Below, one piece after another: positions 53,962 to 62,943 of a stretch of DNA of 64,000 nt. Every line of letters begins with the position of its first letter. The stretch's first letter is position 1. The notes under the pieces are model-generated. The model had not been told where the DNA came from, ran no database searches, and saw nothing but the letters and a program-made list of their open reading frames with translations. The position numbers were made by a program, and so were the translations under genes. The stretch is from Enterobacter sp. ENT03 (lineage in GTDB: Bacteria > Pseudomonadota > Gammaproteobacteria > Enterobacterales > Enterobacteriaceae), in contig NZ_JAHUXA010000002.1 in assembly GCF_019218745.1 (NCBI RefSeq), positions 62,001-126,000 on the forward strand, written 5' to 3'.

Positions 53962-54721
53962 AGCGGAGCCGGATCTCGCCATGCTGGTGGACAGCGTGTG
54001 GCAGGCGGCAACGGCAACCGCGCAAGGGCCGGATGTGGCGCTGCTACCGGTGGTATCCGGCAGCGACGAACAGGCGGGCGCGGAGTTGATGTTAACAGCG
54101 CGCGATGCTGCGCCGGAGATCCAGCTCAGCGCCATCAGCGTTGGCGACGAACGCGCCTGCTACGGGCTGCGGCATCTGGCGGCGCTGGGTTTTTCGCAGC
54201 GGATACTGGTGGAAACCCCGCAGGATCTGCGTTTTTCCCCGGCGTTTGTTGCCGCTCACATTGCCGCCTGGCAACGGGAGCAGGGCGCACAGCTGATTAT
54301 CACCGGTAGCCAGAGCAGCGAAGGGCAAAACGGCCAACTTCCCTGGCTGCTGGCGGAGATGCTTGGCTGGCACTGTCTGGGGCAGGTCAGCGATTTCACC
54401 GTGGAAAATAAAATGCTGCATGTGGTACAGGATGACGGTGCGTTGCGGCGGGAGTGGCAACTGACCGCGCCTGCGGTGCTGGCGGTGCGTAATAAAGGAC
54501 AGGTGGCGCTGCGGGTGCCGGGTATGCGCCAGCGGCTGGCGGCGGCGAACGCTCCTATCACACGCCTGACTGCTGAAATGGCGGCAACCGGGCAGGTGAA
54601 TTGCTGCCAGTTAACGCGCCGCCAAAACCGACGAGGCGGTGTGATCGTGAGCGGCAACAACGCCGGGGAAAAAGCCCGGCGCTTATGGGACATGTACCTG
54701 CGCCAGAGGATGACACCATGA
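53939..54721 (+). CDS. ygcR: Electron transfer flavoprotein beta-like subunit YgcR
   Basis: This 260-residue protein is of the ETF beta/FixA family: starts MNILLAYKAEPD, with the adenine-nucleotide-fold region LIITGSQSSEGQNGQLPWLLAEMLGW and PAVLAVRNKGQVALRVPGMRQRL. ETF carries electrons from flavin dehydrogenases to a quinone reductase. The start at 53939 follows CAGGAGAGATC. It overlaps ygcS upstream and ygcQ downstream (ATGA). Confidence 0.92.
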   Translation: MNILLAYKAEPDLAMLVDSVWQAATATAQGPDVALLPVVSGSDEQAGAELMLTARDAAPEIQLSAISVGDERACYGLRHLAALGFSQRILVETPQDLRFSPAFVAAHIAAWQREQGAQLIITGSQSSEGQNGQLPWLLAEMLGWHCLGQVSDFTVENKMLHVVQDDGALRREWQLTAPAVLAVRNKGQVALRVPGMRQRLAAANAPITRLTAEMAATGQVNCCQLTRRQNRRGGVIVSGNNAGEKARRLWDMYLRQRMTP

Positions 54722-55572
54722 ACATCGCCCTGATTGCTACCAATGATGAACCGTTGTCTGCCGATATTATTGCGTTTGTTGCGGCCAGCGAATGGGACGC
54801 GCCCCGTTTTGAACGCTGGCAACTGGCAGCGTCTGTCTGTTGTGGTGAACAGGCGCTGCCACAGCTGGAAGAACACTGGCAGCGCACGCGCCCCGAGATA
54901 GTGATTTTTCCGGCCGGAATAACGGGTGATGAACTGGCGACGCGGCTGGCCTGGCGTACCGGCGGCGTCAGCGTCTGCCAGGCGCAGGCGTGGCACAGCG
55001 CCACACGCTGCGTCAGCAAAGCGGTTTACGGCAATGCGCTGACCGCCCGGCTTGCGGTAGCGGCCTCCCCGCTTTGCCTGTCGGTGGCCCGCGCAGGCAG
55101 CAGACCGTCCGGCGCGGCTGGCCCACAAATCGACGGCGAAGACGCTATTCCGGTTGGGCCGCTGCCGGAGGGGCTGCAACTGTTAAGCGAAACCCGGCGC
55201 GAAGAGATTCAGCCGCTCAGCCAGGCGCGACGCGTGGTGGCGTTTGGTCAGGGCGGAGAGTGTCTTAGTGAAGACGAAATGAAGGCGCTGGCGAAATCCC
55301 TTGGTGCAGAAGCCGGATACACCCGCCAGCGTGTGATGCTGGGCGGGGTGGATGATGCGAGGATGATCGGCGTATCCGGGCAGATGCTGGCCCCGGAACT
55401 GTGCATTATTGCCGGGGCATCAGGGGCGGCAGCGTTCAGTGCGGGGATCGCGCAGAGCCAGTTTATCGTGGCGATCAACACCGATGCCGACGCACCGCTG
55501 TTTGCACAGGCGGATGTCGGCATCGTTGATGACGGGCTGGCGGTACTGCGCGCGCTGGCGGCACTCAGTTAA
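54718..55572 (+). CDS. ygcQ: Electron transfer flavoprotein alpha-like subunit YgcQ
   Basis: This 284-residue protein is of the ETF alpha/FixB family. The C-terminal FAD domain shows IAGASGAAAFSAGIAQSQFIVAINTDADAPLF and ADVGIVDDGLAVL; the family GAIQH is altered to GAAAF, so FAD contacts may differ. The start overlaps the ygcR stop. Last gene of the ygcW operon; its end overlaps the convergent ygcP by 8 bases. Confidence 0.92.
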   Translation: MNIALIATNDEPLSADIIAFVAASEWDAPRFERWQLAASVCCGEQALPQLEEHWQRTRPEIVIFPAGITGDELATRLAWRTGGVSVCQAQAWHSATRCVSKAVYGNALTARLAVAASPLCLSVARAGSRPSGAAGPQIDGEDAIPVGPLPEGLQLLSETRREEIQPLSQARRVVAFGQGGECLSEDEMKALAKSLGAEAGYTRQRVMLGGVDDARMIGVSGQMLAPELCIIAGASGAAAFSAGIAQSQFIVAINTDADAPLFAQADVGIVDDGLAVLRALAALS

Positions 55573-56140
55573 GTTTTTTCGCCAGTGTCCAGACGTCGAT
55601 GTTGGTGGTGGAGATCGCCATCACACCGGCATTAATGGCGTTGCGGGCATCTTCTTCATCGCACACCAGCCCACCGGCGATCAGCGGCTGGCGGATCTTC
55701 TCCGTTACCCAACCCAGCACTTTTGGCATACAGCCGGGCAGGATCTCAATGCAGTCCGGATTCGACTGCGCCACCTGCTTATCAATATTGTGAAACGAGA
55801 TCGAATCAACGATAAACAGTCGGTGGATGCAGAAAAAGCCCTCCGCACGGGCCGCTTTCAGCATCGGCGCTTTAGTGCTGATAATGCCGTCCGCCTCGGT
55901 GACCAGTTTCAGAAACTGGATCACCACCTCTTTATTCGAGGTGCCTTCCAGCAAATCAACGTGGATAAAAGCATACTTTCCGGCTTTTTTGATTTTTTGC
56001 ACGATACCCGTGATGGTGCAGATATTGCCGTACAGTACAGAGATAAACAGGCAGTCGGAATCAATCGCCAGTTGCAGGCTGGCGTTGTCTTTCACGGCGG
56101 CGATCATCGGATTTTGTCTGAGCAGGTGTAATAAAGGCAT
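55565..56140 (-). CDS. ygcP: GlpP-family antiterminator-like regulator YgcP
   Basis: This 191-residue TIM-barrel protein belongs to the glycerol-3-phosphate responsive antiterminator family (GlpP, PF04309): AVKDNASLQLAIDSDCLFISVLYGNI, KYAFIHVDLLEG, IISTKAPMLKAARAEGFFCIHRLFIVDS, EILPGCMPKV and PLIAGGLVCDEEDARNAINAG. Bacillus GlpP binds leader mRNA of glpD to prevent termination. Its target here is unknown, but both divergent ygc leaders carry matching antiterminator-like structures. It is last in ygcN-O-P. ATG 56140 gives the E. coli length. Confidence 0.9.
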   Translation of the reverse strand: MPLLHLLRQNPMIAAVKDNASLQLAIDSDCLFISVLYGNICTITGIVQKIKKAGKYAFIHVDLLEGTSNKEVVIQFLKLVTEADGIISTKAPMLKAARAEGFFCIHRLFIVDSISFHNIDKQVAQSNPDCIEILPGCMPKVLGWVTEKIRQPLIAGGLVCDEEDARNAINAGVMAISTTNIDVWTLAKKLN

Positions 56141-56154
56141 CGGTATAGGGTCTC

Positions 56155-56415
56155 TTAGCCAAAGCGATAGACGATGCCGAAGCCGGAAGCGGGGTACTGC
56201 CACCGCGCCAGCGTATCGGGATCGCAAAGTAGCCGACAGGTTCCACACTCCAGACAGCCGTGAAAATCCACGGTCAGCCCGCCGTCGGCGGTATAGCGGA
56301 ACAGCCCCGCAGGACAGCCGTTCACCAGTTGTGCCTTTTGCCCGGCGTCCAGTTCTTCGGCGGGAATAATGTGCGGCGTTGTCGCCGGACGATAACGGTT
56401 ATGCGTTACAGGCAT
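56155..56415 (-). CDS. ygcO: Ferredoxin-like protein YgcO (FixX type)
   Basis: This 86-residue protein has one 4Fe-4S binding motif, GCLECGTCRLLC, plus a remote Cys in NGCPAGLF, the pattern of FixX and of the ferredoxin part of ETF:quinone oxidoreductase. It probably works with YgcN. Its ATG lies within the 3' end of ygcN (10-base overlap). Confidence 0.92.
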   Translation of the reverse strand: MPVTHNRYRPATTPHIIPAEELDAGQKAQLVNGCPAGLFRYTADGGLTVDFHGCLECGTCRLLCDPDTLARWQYPASGFGIVYRFG

Positions 56416-57671
56416 CGCAGGCTCCTTAGCATATCAGCCACCATGTGGCTGAGGCCGTGTCGGCGCCCGTGCTGCCACAGCAATTGCCACAGCGGCGGGG
56501 TGGGCGTGTGGTCCGCGCGCCATAGTGCCTCGCTGACGTCGCGGCAAAAATCCGGCCAGCGCTGATACCAGCCGGGTCGCTGCAACAGCGCGGGCAGCGA
56601 CTGGTAGCGCTGCAAAATCGCCCACAGAGCGCTGCGTTCAAGCTGGCGGTGATAATCGGGAAATAACTGGCTGCCAGATTTCTGACTAGCGGCGATAAGC
56701 GTCCGTGCGGCGGCCTGGGCATTCAGCACCGCCAGATCCATGCCGCGCACGGTAAAGCCAGTATTCACGCAACTGCCCAGCGCATCGCCGATCAGCAACC
56801 AGCCATCACCACCTTTCTGCACCGGCATAGCATTAAGCCCGCCTTCCGGCACCAGATGCGCGCCATACTCAACCGACGAACAGCCGCGCAGCAACGGGCG
56901 CAGCGTGGGATGCGCTTTTACCTGCGACAGCAGCGTGGTGGCGGGTTGCGTGGCGCTTAGGGAGGAAAGCGGACACACCACGCCAAACGAGATTGTGTCG
57001 CGGTTGGTATACAAAAACGCACCGCCAGGCCGGGAGCCGCATACGCCGCCGGTAAATAACCACGCAACGCCCTGGTTTTCTTCCAGTTGAAAGCGCTCTT
57101 CCAGCGTGGCGCGATCAAGCGTCAGCACCTCTTTGATGCCCGTCGCCATTGACGTCTGCGCCGGGCGGGGCACCAGCCCATGCTGTTGCGCCAGCATACT
57201 GTTTGCGCCTTCAGCCAGTACCACAAAGCGGGAGGTAATGATTTCGCCGTCGCACACCACGCCGCACACGGTGCCATCTTGCAGATGCAGAGCCTGCACC
57301 GTCGCCTGGGTTAGTAACTGCGCACCTGCGTTCTGCGCCTGATCCGCCAGCCAGGGATCGAAGCGCGCGCGCAGCACGCTCCAGGAATCGGCACGAGCAA
57401 GCTGGCTGGAAAAGGTGGTGGAACTGGCATAACTGAGCAGGGAAATATGTTCGCGATGGATGTGGCGCTCAAGGGGCGCGTGTTCAGCAAAGTCTGGGAT
57501 CAGCTCCCGCAGGGCATAGCCGTAGAGACGACCGCCGGAAAGGTTTTTATTGCCGGGACGCTCCCCGCGTTCAAGTAATAACACGGAAAGTCCAGCTCTG
57601 GCGCAAAGCACTGCACAACTGCTGCCCGCGATCCCTGCGCCGATAATGATAATGTCATAATCGTCAGTCAT
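56406..57671 (-). CDS. ygcN: FixC-like ETF:quinone oxidoreductase flavoprotein YgcN
   Basis: This 421-residue FAD protein resembles FixC/YdiS. The dinucleotide fold IIIIGAGIAGSSCAVLCARAGLSVLLLERG is at the N-terminus, and the second FAD motif WLLIGDALGSCVNTGFTVRGMDLAV is near residue 285. With YgcO it should accept electrons from the YgcRQ flavoprotein and pass them to quinone. The start is immediately preceded by a hairpin that holds its ribosome site. Confidence 0.92.
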   Translation of the reverse strand: MTDDYDIIIIGAGIAGSSCAVLCARAGLSVLLLERGERPGNKNLSGGRLYGYALRELIPDFAEHAPLERHIHREHISLLSYASSTTFSSQLARADSWSVLRARFDPWLADQAQNAGAQLLTQATVQALHLQDGTVCGVVCDGEIITSRFVVLAEGANSMLAQQHGLVPRPAQTSMATGIKEVLTLDRATLEERFQLEENQGVAWLFTGGVCGSRPGGAFLYTNRDTISFGVVCPLSSLSATQPATTLLSQVKAHPTLRPLLRGCSSVEYGAHLVPEGGLNAMPVQKGGDGWLLIGDALGSCVNTGFTVRGMDLAVLNAQAAARTLIAASQKSGSQLFPDYHRQLERSALWAILQRYQSLPALLQRPGWYQRWPDFCRDVSEALWRADHTPTPPLWQLLWQHGRRHGLSHMVADMLRSLRCL

Positions 57672-57673
57672 TT

Positions 57674-57694
57674 AACGCTCCTTTTCAGAGCGTT
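57674..57694 (-). promoter_or_regulatory. Hairpin covering the ygcN ribosome binding site
   Basis: On the minus strand AACGCTC-TGAAAAG-GAGCGTT is a perfect 7-bp stem. AAGGAG, the only good Shine-Dalgarno of ygcN, spans loop and 3' arm, and the stem ends 2 bases before the ATG. This could limit translation of the ygcNOP operon unless the hairpin is opened. Confidence 0.5.
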
Positions 57695-57749
57695 CTATCA
57701 TGACATAGCGGCGATGCGGGGGCGGTGACTGATGACACAGAAGCGGGAA

Positions 57750-58115
57750 TTACTCCCCGCGATAAATACAGCCCGCCGTACAGGTTTCTTTTACCATTAC
57801 CGCACTCAGCTGCGGCACCAGCGGCTTCATTTCGTTCCAGATCCACGCGGCCAGCACTTCGCTGGTCGGGTTCTCAAGACCCGGAATATCATTCAGATAG
57901 TAATGATCCAGACGATCATAGGTCGGTTTGAAGGCGCGTTTCAGCTCGGAAAAATCCATGATCCAGCCGGTATGCGGATCGACTTCACCGGTAATTTCCA
58001 GACGCACCATAAAGGAGTGACCGTGCAGGCGACCGCATTTGTGGCCTTCCGGTACGTGCGGCAGATGGTGAGCGGCTTCGAAGGTGAAATCTTTAAACAG
58101 GGTGGTGATCATCAT
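57750..58115 (-). CDS. queD: 6-carboxy-5,6,7,8-tetrahydropterin synthase
   Basis: QueD converts 7,8-dihydroneopterin triphosphate to 6-carboxytetrahydropterin, the first committed step of queuosine synthesis. It is 121 residues from ATG 58115 ([10 protein letters not shown]). Zinc ligands are in [10 protein letters not shown] and RLHGHSF, and the catalytic Cys in HKCGRLHGH; the PTPS-I Glu is in VKETCTAG. An open N-terminal extension to 58178 is rejected. It ends 78 bp upstream of ygcN on the same strand. Confidence 0.96.
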   Translation of the reverse strand: MMITTLFKDFTFEAAHHLPHVPEGHKCGRLHGHSFMVRLEITGEVDPHTGWIMDFSELKRAFKPTYDRLDHYYLNDIPGLENPTSEVLAAWIWNEMKPLVPQLSAVMVKETCTAGCIYRGE

Positions 58116-58416
58116 AATTTCTCTGTAAGGCAAAAACCGCCGTAGGGTAGCGGATATGACCTTTTTTAGCATTAACAAAAACCGGTAAAAGTGTTAAGCC
58201 GAAGTATTGGTCAGGCTTATGCTTATTTACTCATTAAAATTCATGTACTTAATTGACCGGTTTAAGTGTTAATAACTATAGCTAAAACAGGTTAGTCATT
58301 TTGGTTATTTGTTATTTCCATCCCTTCTTTAATTGTTATTATTCGCGCCGTTAACCTTACTCTCTGTTCTGTTTTTCCCCCTTATAAAAACAGCTTTTAC
58401 TGGAACTGGACGACGC
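58116..58416. promoter_or_regulatory. queD-cysJ divergent control region
   Basis: This 301-bp, A/T-rich gap must hold the queD promoter and the CysB-activated cysJIH promoter. A/T-rich half-sites such as TTAATAACTATAGC and GGTTATTTGTTATTTCC are present between 58270 and 58320, but CysB has a loose consensus and I cannot fix the sites. No small gene is seen. Confidence 0.4.
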
Positions 58417-60228
58417 ATGACGACTCAGGCCCCACCTTCCGCTTTGCTGCCGCTCAACGCGGAGCAAATGTCACGGCTAACGGCGGTGACATCCGAACTT
58501 TCTCCCACGCAGCTTGCCTGGGTTTCCGGCTATTTCTGGGGCGTGCTTAACCAGCAGCCTGGCACCGCTGCGGCGACTGCGCCCGCGCCAGTCGCCAAAG
58601 AAACACCGGCCATTACGCTGATTTCCGCCTCGCAAACCGGTAACGCCCGCCGTGTGGCGGAAGCGCTGCGTGATGACCTGCTGGCGGCGAAGCTTAACGT
58701 CAACCTGGTCAACGCGGGCGACTATAAATTCAAACAAATCGCTCAGGAAAAACTGCTGGTTGTCGTGACGTCCACGCAAGGGGAAGGGGAGCCGCCGGAA
58801 GAAGCCGTCGCGCTGCATAAATTCCTGTTCTCGAAAAAAGCCCCCAAACTTAATGGCACAGCTTTTGCCGTCTTTGGCCTTGGCGATTCCTCCTATGAAT
58901 TCTTCTGCCAGAGCGGCAAAGATTTTGACAGCAAGCTGGCGGAACTGGGCGCGGAACGCCTGCTGGATCGCGTGGATACCGACGTTGAATATCAGCCTGC
59001 CGCCGCCGAATGGCGTGGTCGTATCGTCGAGGTGCTGAAATCCCGCGTGCCGCAGGAAACGCCAGCGCAGGCTGCCGTGACGGCCAGCGGCGTGGTCAAC
59101 GAAGTTACTTCCAGCCCTTATACGAAAGAAGCGCCGCTGTGCGCCACGCTGTCGGTTAATCAGAAAATCACCGGTCGCGATTCCGAAAAAGACGTTCGTC
59201 ATCTGGAGATCGACCTGGGTGACTCTGGTCTGCGCTATCAGCCGGGCGATGCCCTGGGCGTGTGGTATCAGAACGATCCGGCGCTGGTCAAAGAACTGGT
59301 TGAACTGCTGTGGCTGACCGGCGACGAGCCAGTGAATATCGATGGCAAAACCCTGCCGCTTTCCGAAGCCTTGCAGTGGCATTTTGAGCTGACGGTGAAC
59401 ACCGCCAACATCGTGGAAAACTACGCCACCCTGACCCGCAGCGAAACCTTACTGCCGCTGGTGGGCGATAAAGCGCAGTTGCAGCACTACGCCGCAACGA
59501 CGCCGATTGTCGATATGGTGCGTTTCTCGCCAGCCCAGCTGGATGCCGACGCGCTGATGGGTCTGCTGCGCCCGCTGACGCCGCGCCTGTACTCCATTGC
59601 TTCATCTCAGGCGGAAGTCGAAAGCGAAGTGCACATTACCGTGGGCGCGGTGCGTTTTGACATTGAAGGCCGCGCGCGGGCTGGTGGCGCATCCAGCTTC
59701 CTCGCCGACCGCGTGGAAGAAGATGGCGAAGTCCGGGTGTTTATCGAACATAACGATAACTTCCGTCTGCCGGAAAACCCCGAAACGCCGGTGATCATGA
59801 TTGGTCCGGGCACCGGTATCGCGCCGTTCCGCGCCTTTATGCAGCAACGTGCCGCCGAAGACGCGCCGGGTAAAAACTGGCTGTTCTTTGGCAATCCGCA
59901 CTTTACCGAAGACTTTTTATACCAGGTGGAGTGGCAGCGCTACGTTAAAGACGGCGTGCTGAACCGCATCGACCTGGCCTGGTCCCGCGATCAGAAAGAA
60001 AAAATATACGTACAAGACAAACTGCGCGAACAGGGCGCAGAGCTGTGGCGCTGGATCAATGACGGTGCCCACATTTATGTCTGTGGCGACGCCAGGCGTA
60101 TGGCCGCAGACGTTGAAAAAGCTTTGCTGGATGTGATTGCCGAATTCGGTGGCATGGATACCGAAGCGGCGGATGAATTTTTAAGTGAGCTGCGCGTTGA
60201 GCGCCGTTATCAGCGAGATGTCTACTAA
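58417..60228 (+). CDS. cysJ: Sulfite reductase flavoprotein alpha subunit
   Basis: CysJ carries electrons from NADPH through FAD and FMN to CysI in assimilatory sulfite reduction. It is 603 residues (E. coli 599). The flavodoxin domain has [14 protein letters not shown] and [11 protein letters not shown] near residues 67-125. The FNR domain has RLYSIASSQ (FAD), the NADPH site [12 protein letters not shown], and the C-terminal RYQRDVY. I chose ATG 58417 ([14 protein letters not shown]); an open extension upstream is hydrophobic but lies in the control region. The TAATG overlap couples it to cysI. Confidence 0.97.
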   Translation: MTTQAPPSALLPLNAEQMSRLTAVTSELSPTQLAWVSGYFWGVLNQQPGTAAATAPAPVAKETPAITLISASQTGNARRVAEALRDDLLAAKLNVNLVNAGDYKFKQIAQEKLLVVVTSTQGEGEPPEEAVALHKFLFSKKAPKLNGTAFAVFGLGDSSYEFFCQSGKDFDSKLAELGAERLLDRVDTDVEYQPAAAEWRGRIVEVLKSRVPQETPAQAAVTASGVVNEVTSSPYTKEAPLCATLSVNQKITGRDSEKDVRHLEIDLGDSGLRYQPGDALGVWYQNDPALVKELVELLWLTGDEPVNIDGKTLPLSEALQWHFELTVNTANIVENYATLTRSETLLPLVGDKAQLQHYAATTPIVDMVRFSPAQLDADALMGLLRPLTPRLYSIASSQAEVESEVHITVGAVRFDIEGRARAGGASSFLADRVEEDGEVRVFIEHNDNFRLPENPETPVIMIGPGTGIAPFRAFMQQRAAEDAPGKNWLFFGNPHFTEDFLYQVEWQRYVKDGVLNRIDLAWSRDQKEKIYVQDKLREQGAELWRWINDGAHIYVCGDARRMAADVEKALLDVIAEFGGMDTEAADEFLSELRVERRYQRDVY

Positions 60229-61940
60229 TGAGCGAAAAATATCCAGGTCCGCTGGTGGTCGAAGGAAAACTGACTGACGCCGAGCGCATGAAGCGCGAAA
60301 GCAACTACCTGCGCGGTACGATTGCGGAAGATTTACATAACGGTCTGACCGGCGGTTTTTCCGGCGATAACTTCCTGCTGATCCGTTTTCACGGTATGTA
60401 CCAGCAGGACGATCGCGACATTCGCGCCGAACGCGCCGAACAGAAACTGGAGCCGCGTCATGCGATGATGCTGCGCTGCCGTCTGCCGGGCGGCATCATC
60501 ACGCCGCAGCAGTGGCTGTCGGTGGATAAATTCGCCACCGAGAAAACCATCTACGGCAGCATCCGGCTGACCAACCGCCAGACGTTCCAGTATCACGGCA
60601 TTCTGAAGAAGAACGTCAAACCGGCACACCAGATGCTGCATGAAGTAGGTCTGGACGCGCTGGCCACGGCAAACGACATGAACCGTAACGTGCTGTGCAC
60701 CTCTAACCCGGTGGAATCGCAGCTGCACGCCGAAGCCTACGAATGGGCGAAAAAGCTCTCTGAGCACCTGCTGCCGCGCACCCGCGCCTATGCGGAAATC
60801 TGGCACGATGCCGAGAAAGTGGCGACCACCGACGAAGAACCCATTCTCGGTCAGACCTATCTGCCGCGTAAGTTTAAAACCACGGTGGTGATCCCGCCGC
60901 AAAACGACATCGATCTGCATGCTAACGACATGAACTTTGTCGCTATCGCCGAAAACGGCAAGCTGGTGGGCTTTAACCTGCTGGTTGGCGGCGGATTGTC
61001 CATTGAGCACGGCAACAAGAAAACCTACGCCCGCACCGCCACTGAATTTGGCTTCCTGCCGCTGGAGCATACGCTGGCGGTCGCCGAAGCCGTGGTCACC
61101 ACGCAGCGCGACTGGGGCAACCGTACCGATCGCAAAAACGCCAAAACCAAATACACGCTGGAGCGCGTCGGCCCTGAAGTCTTCAAAGCGGAAGTGGAAC
61201 GTCGCGCAGGCATCAAATTCGCGCCGATCCGCCCGTATGAATTCACGGGTCGTGGCGATCGCATCGGCTGGGTAAAAGGCATCGATGATAAGTGGCACCT
61301 GACGCTGTTTATCGAGAATGGTCGTATTCTGGATTACCCGGATCGCCCGCTGAAAACCGGTCTGGTTGAGATCGCGAAGATCCATAAAGGCGACTTCCGT
61401 TTAACCGCGAATCAGAACCTGATCGTGGCGGGCGTGCCGGAACGCGAAAAAGCGAAGATCGAAAAACTGGCGCGCGATCATGGCCTGATGAACGCCGTGA
61501 AACCGCAGCGTGAGAACTCCATGGCTTGCGTCGCCTTCCCGACCTGCCCGTTGGCGATGGCGGAAGCCGAGCGTTTCCTGCCGTCGTTTATCGACAAAGT
61601 AGAAGCGGTGATGGAAAAACACGGCCTCGGCCACGAGCATATCGTGCTGCGCGTGACCGGCTGCCCGAACGGCTGTGGCCGAGCGCTGCTGGCGGAGCTG
61701 GGGCTGGTCGGTAAAGCGCCGGGTCGCTATAACCTGCACCTGGGCGGCAACCGCATGGGCACACGTATCCCGCGCATGTACCGCGAAAACATTACTGAAT
61801 CAGAAATCCTCGACACCATTGACGAGCTGGTAGGCCGCTGGGCGAAAGAGCGTAATGCCAACGAAGGCTTCGGCGATTTCACCGTGCGCGCTGGCATCAT
61901 CCGTCCGGTACTGGATCCGGCACGGGATTTCTGGGAATAA
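60228..61940 (+). CDS. cysI: Sulfite reductase hemoprotein beta subunit
   Basis: CysI reduces sulfite to sulfide with siroheme coupled to a [4Fe-4S] cluster. It is 570 residues, exact E. coli length. The cluster cysteines are in [17 protein letters not shown] and [16 protein letters not shown], the last also ligating siroheme; substrate-binding Arg/Lys residues lie in the SNR repeats ([12 protein letters not shown]). Second gene of cysJIH. Confidence 0.98.
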   Translation: MSEKYPGPLVVEGKLTDAERMKRESNYLRGTIAEDLHNGLTGGFSGDNFLLIRFHGMYQQDDRDIRAERAEQKLEPRHAMMLRCRLPGGIITPQQWLSVDKFATEKTIYGSIRLTNRQTFQYHGILKKNVKPAHQMLHEVGLDALATANDMNRNVLCTSNPVESQLHAEAYEWAKKLSEHLLPRTRAYAEIWHDAEKVATTDEEPILGQTYLPRKFKTTVVIPPQNDIDLHANDMNFVAIAENGKLVGFNLLVGGGLSIEHGNKKTYARTATEFGFLPLEHTLAVAEAVVTTQRDWGNRTDRKNAKTKYTLERVGPEVFKAEVERRAGIKFAPIRPYEFTGRGDRIGWVKGIDDKWHLTLFIENGRILDYPDRPLKTGLVEIAKIHKGDFRLTANQNLIVAGVPEREKAKIEKLARDHGLMNAVKPQRENSMACVAFPTCPLAMAEAERFLPSFIDKVEAVMEKHGLGHEHIVLRVTGCPNGCGRALLAELGLVGKAPGRYNLHLGGNRMGTRIPRMYRENITESEILDTIDELVGRWAKERNANEGFGDFTVRAGIIRPVLDPARDFWE

Positions 61941-61949
61941 ACGATCCTT

Positions 61950-62041
61950 GCCCGGTGGCGCTACGCATACCGGGCCTACGGTTTAACAGGCCGGGCAACC
62001 AACGTGCCCTGTAGGCCGGGTAAGCGTATGCGCCACCCGGC
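61950..62041. repeat. REP/BIME element between cysI and cysH
   Basis: Two REP-like units in opposite orientation, 61950-61976 (GCCCGGTGGCGC...CCGGGCC) and 62015-62041 (GCCGGGTAAGCG...CACCCGGC), flank a shorter CCGGGC segment. They fill most of the cysI-cysH gap and could make cysH mRNA level differ from cysJI. Confidence 0.8.
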
Positions 62042-62064
62042 AATAACTCACAAACGAGGTCCTT

Positions 62065-62796
62065 ATGTCCGTACTCGATCTAAACGCGCTCAACGAACTG
62101 CCAAAAGTAGAACGCGTACTGGCCCTCGCCGAGACGAACGGCCAGCTTGAAAAACTCAGCGCAGAAGCGCGCGTCGCCTGGGCGCTGGAAAACCTGCCCG
62201 GTGAATACGTGCTGTCGTCGAGCTTTGGTATTCAGGCGGCGGTCAGCCTGCATCTGGTGAATCAGATCCGCCCGGACATTCCGGTGATCCTCACCGATAC
62301 CGGCTACCTGTTCCCGGAAACCTACCAGTTTATTGATGAGTTAACGGACAAACTCAAACTGAACCTGCAAGTCTACCGCGCGAAAGAGAGCGCGGCCTGG
62401 CAGGAGGCCCGCTACGGCAAACTGTGGGAGCAGGGCGTCGAAGGCATCGAGAAGTACAACGACATCAACAAAGTCGAGCCGATGAACCGTGCGCTGAAAG
62501 AACTGAACGCGCAAACCTGGTTCGCTGGCCTGCGCCGTGACCAGTCCGGTAGCCGCGCGAATTTACCGGTGCTGGCCATCCAGCGCGGCGTGTTCAAAGT
62601 GCTGCCGATTATCGACTGGGATAACCGCACCGTGTTCCAGTACCTGCAAAAGCATGGCCTGAAATACCATCCGCTGTGGGATCAGGGCTATCTGTCGGTT
62701 GGAGATACGCACACTACCCGCAAATGGGAACCGGGGATGGCGGAAGAAGAAACCCGCTTCTTCGGGCTGAAGCGTGAATGTGGATTGCATGAATAG
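62065..62796 (+). CDS. cysH: Phosphoadenosine phosphosulfate (PAPS) reductase
   Basis: CysH reduces PAPS to sulfite using thioredoxin. It is 243 residues. The PP-loop-like [13 protein letters not shown] is near residue 53 and the redox Cys is in the C-terminal KRECGLHE motif. The lack of the CC...CxxC cluster motif shows it is the PAPS-specific enteric type and not an APS reductase. Third gene of cysJIH; the type I-E cas locus begins 147 bp downstream, as in E. coli. Confidence 0.97.
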   Translation: MSVLDLNALNELPKVERVLALAETNGQLEKLSAEARVAWALENLPGEYVLSSSFGIQAAVSLHLVNQIRPDIPVILTDTGYLFPETYQFIDELTDKLKLNLQVYRAKESAAWQEARYGKLWEQGVEGIEKYNDINKVEPMNRALKELNAQTWFAGLRRDQSGSRANLPVLAIQRGVFKVLPIIDWDNRTVFQYLQKHGLKYHPLWDQGYLSVGDTHTTRKWEPGMAEEETRFFGLKRECGLHE

Positions 62797-62943
62797 GAAC
62801 CCGTAAATCTCGCTAATGATTTTTAGAAGTTAATATTGCGGGCATTATTATTAGAATGTTAATAACCACATGATATTTATCACAGTTTAATCCCCGCCCC
62901 CGCGTTGTAATGAGCGTCATGTTTTCTTTGACGCTCAAACGCC

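Noticed and set aside
62797..62943. CRISPR repeats upstream of cas3
   Set aside because: No repeated 28-29-bp units are present; the gap is plain A/T-rich sequence.
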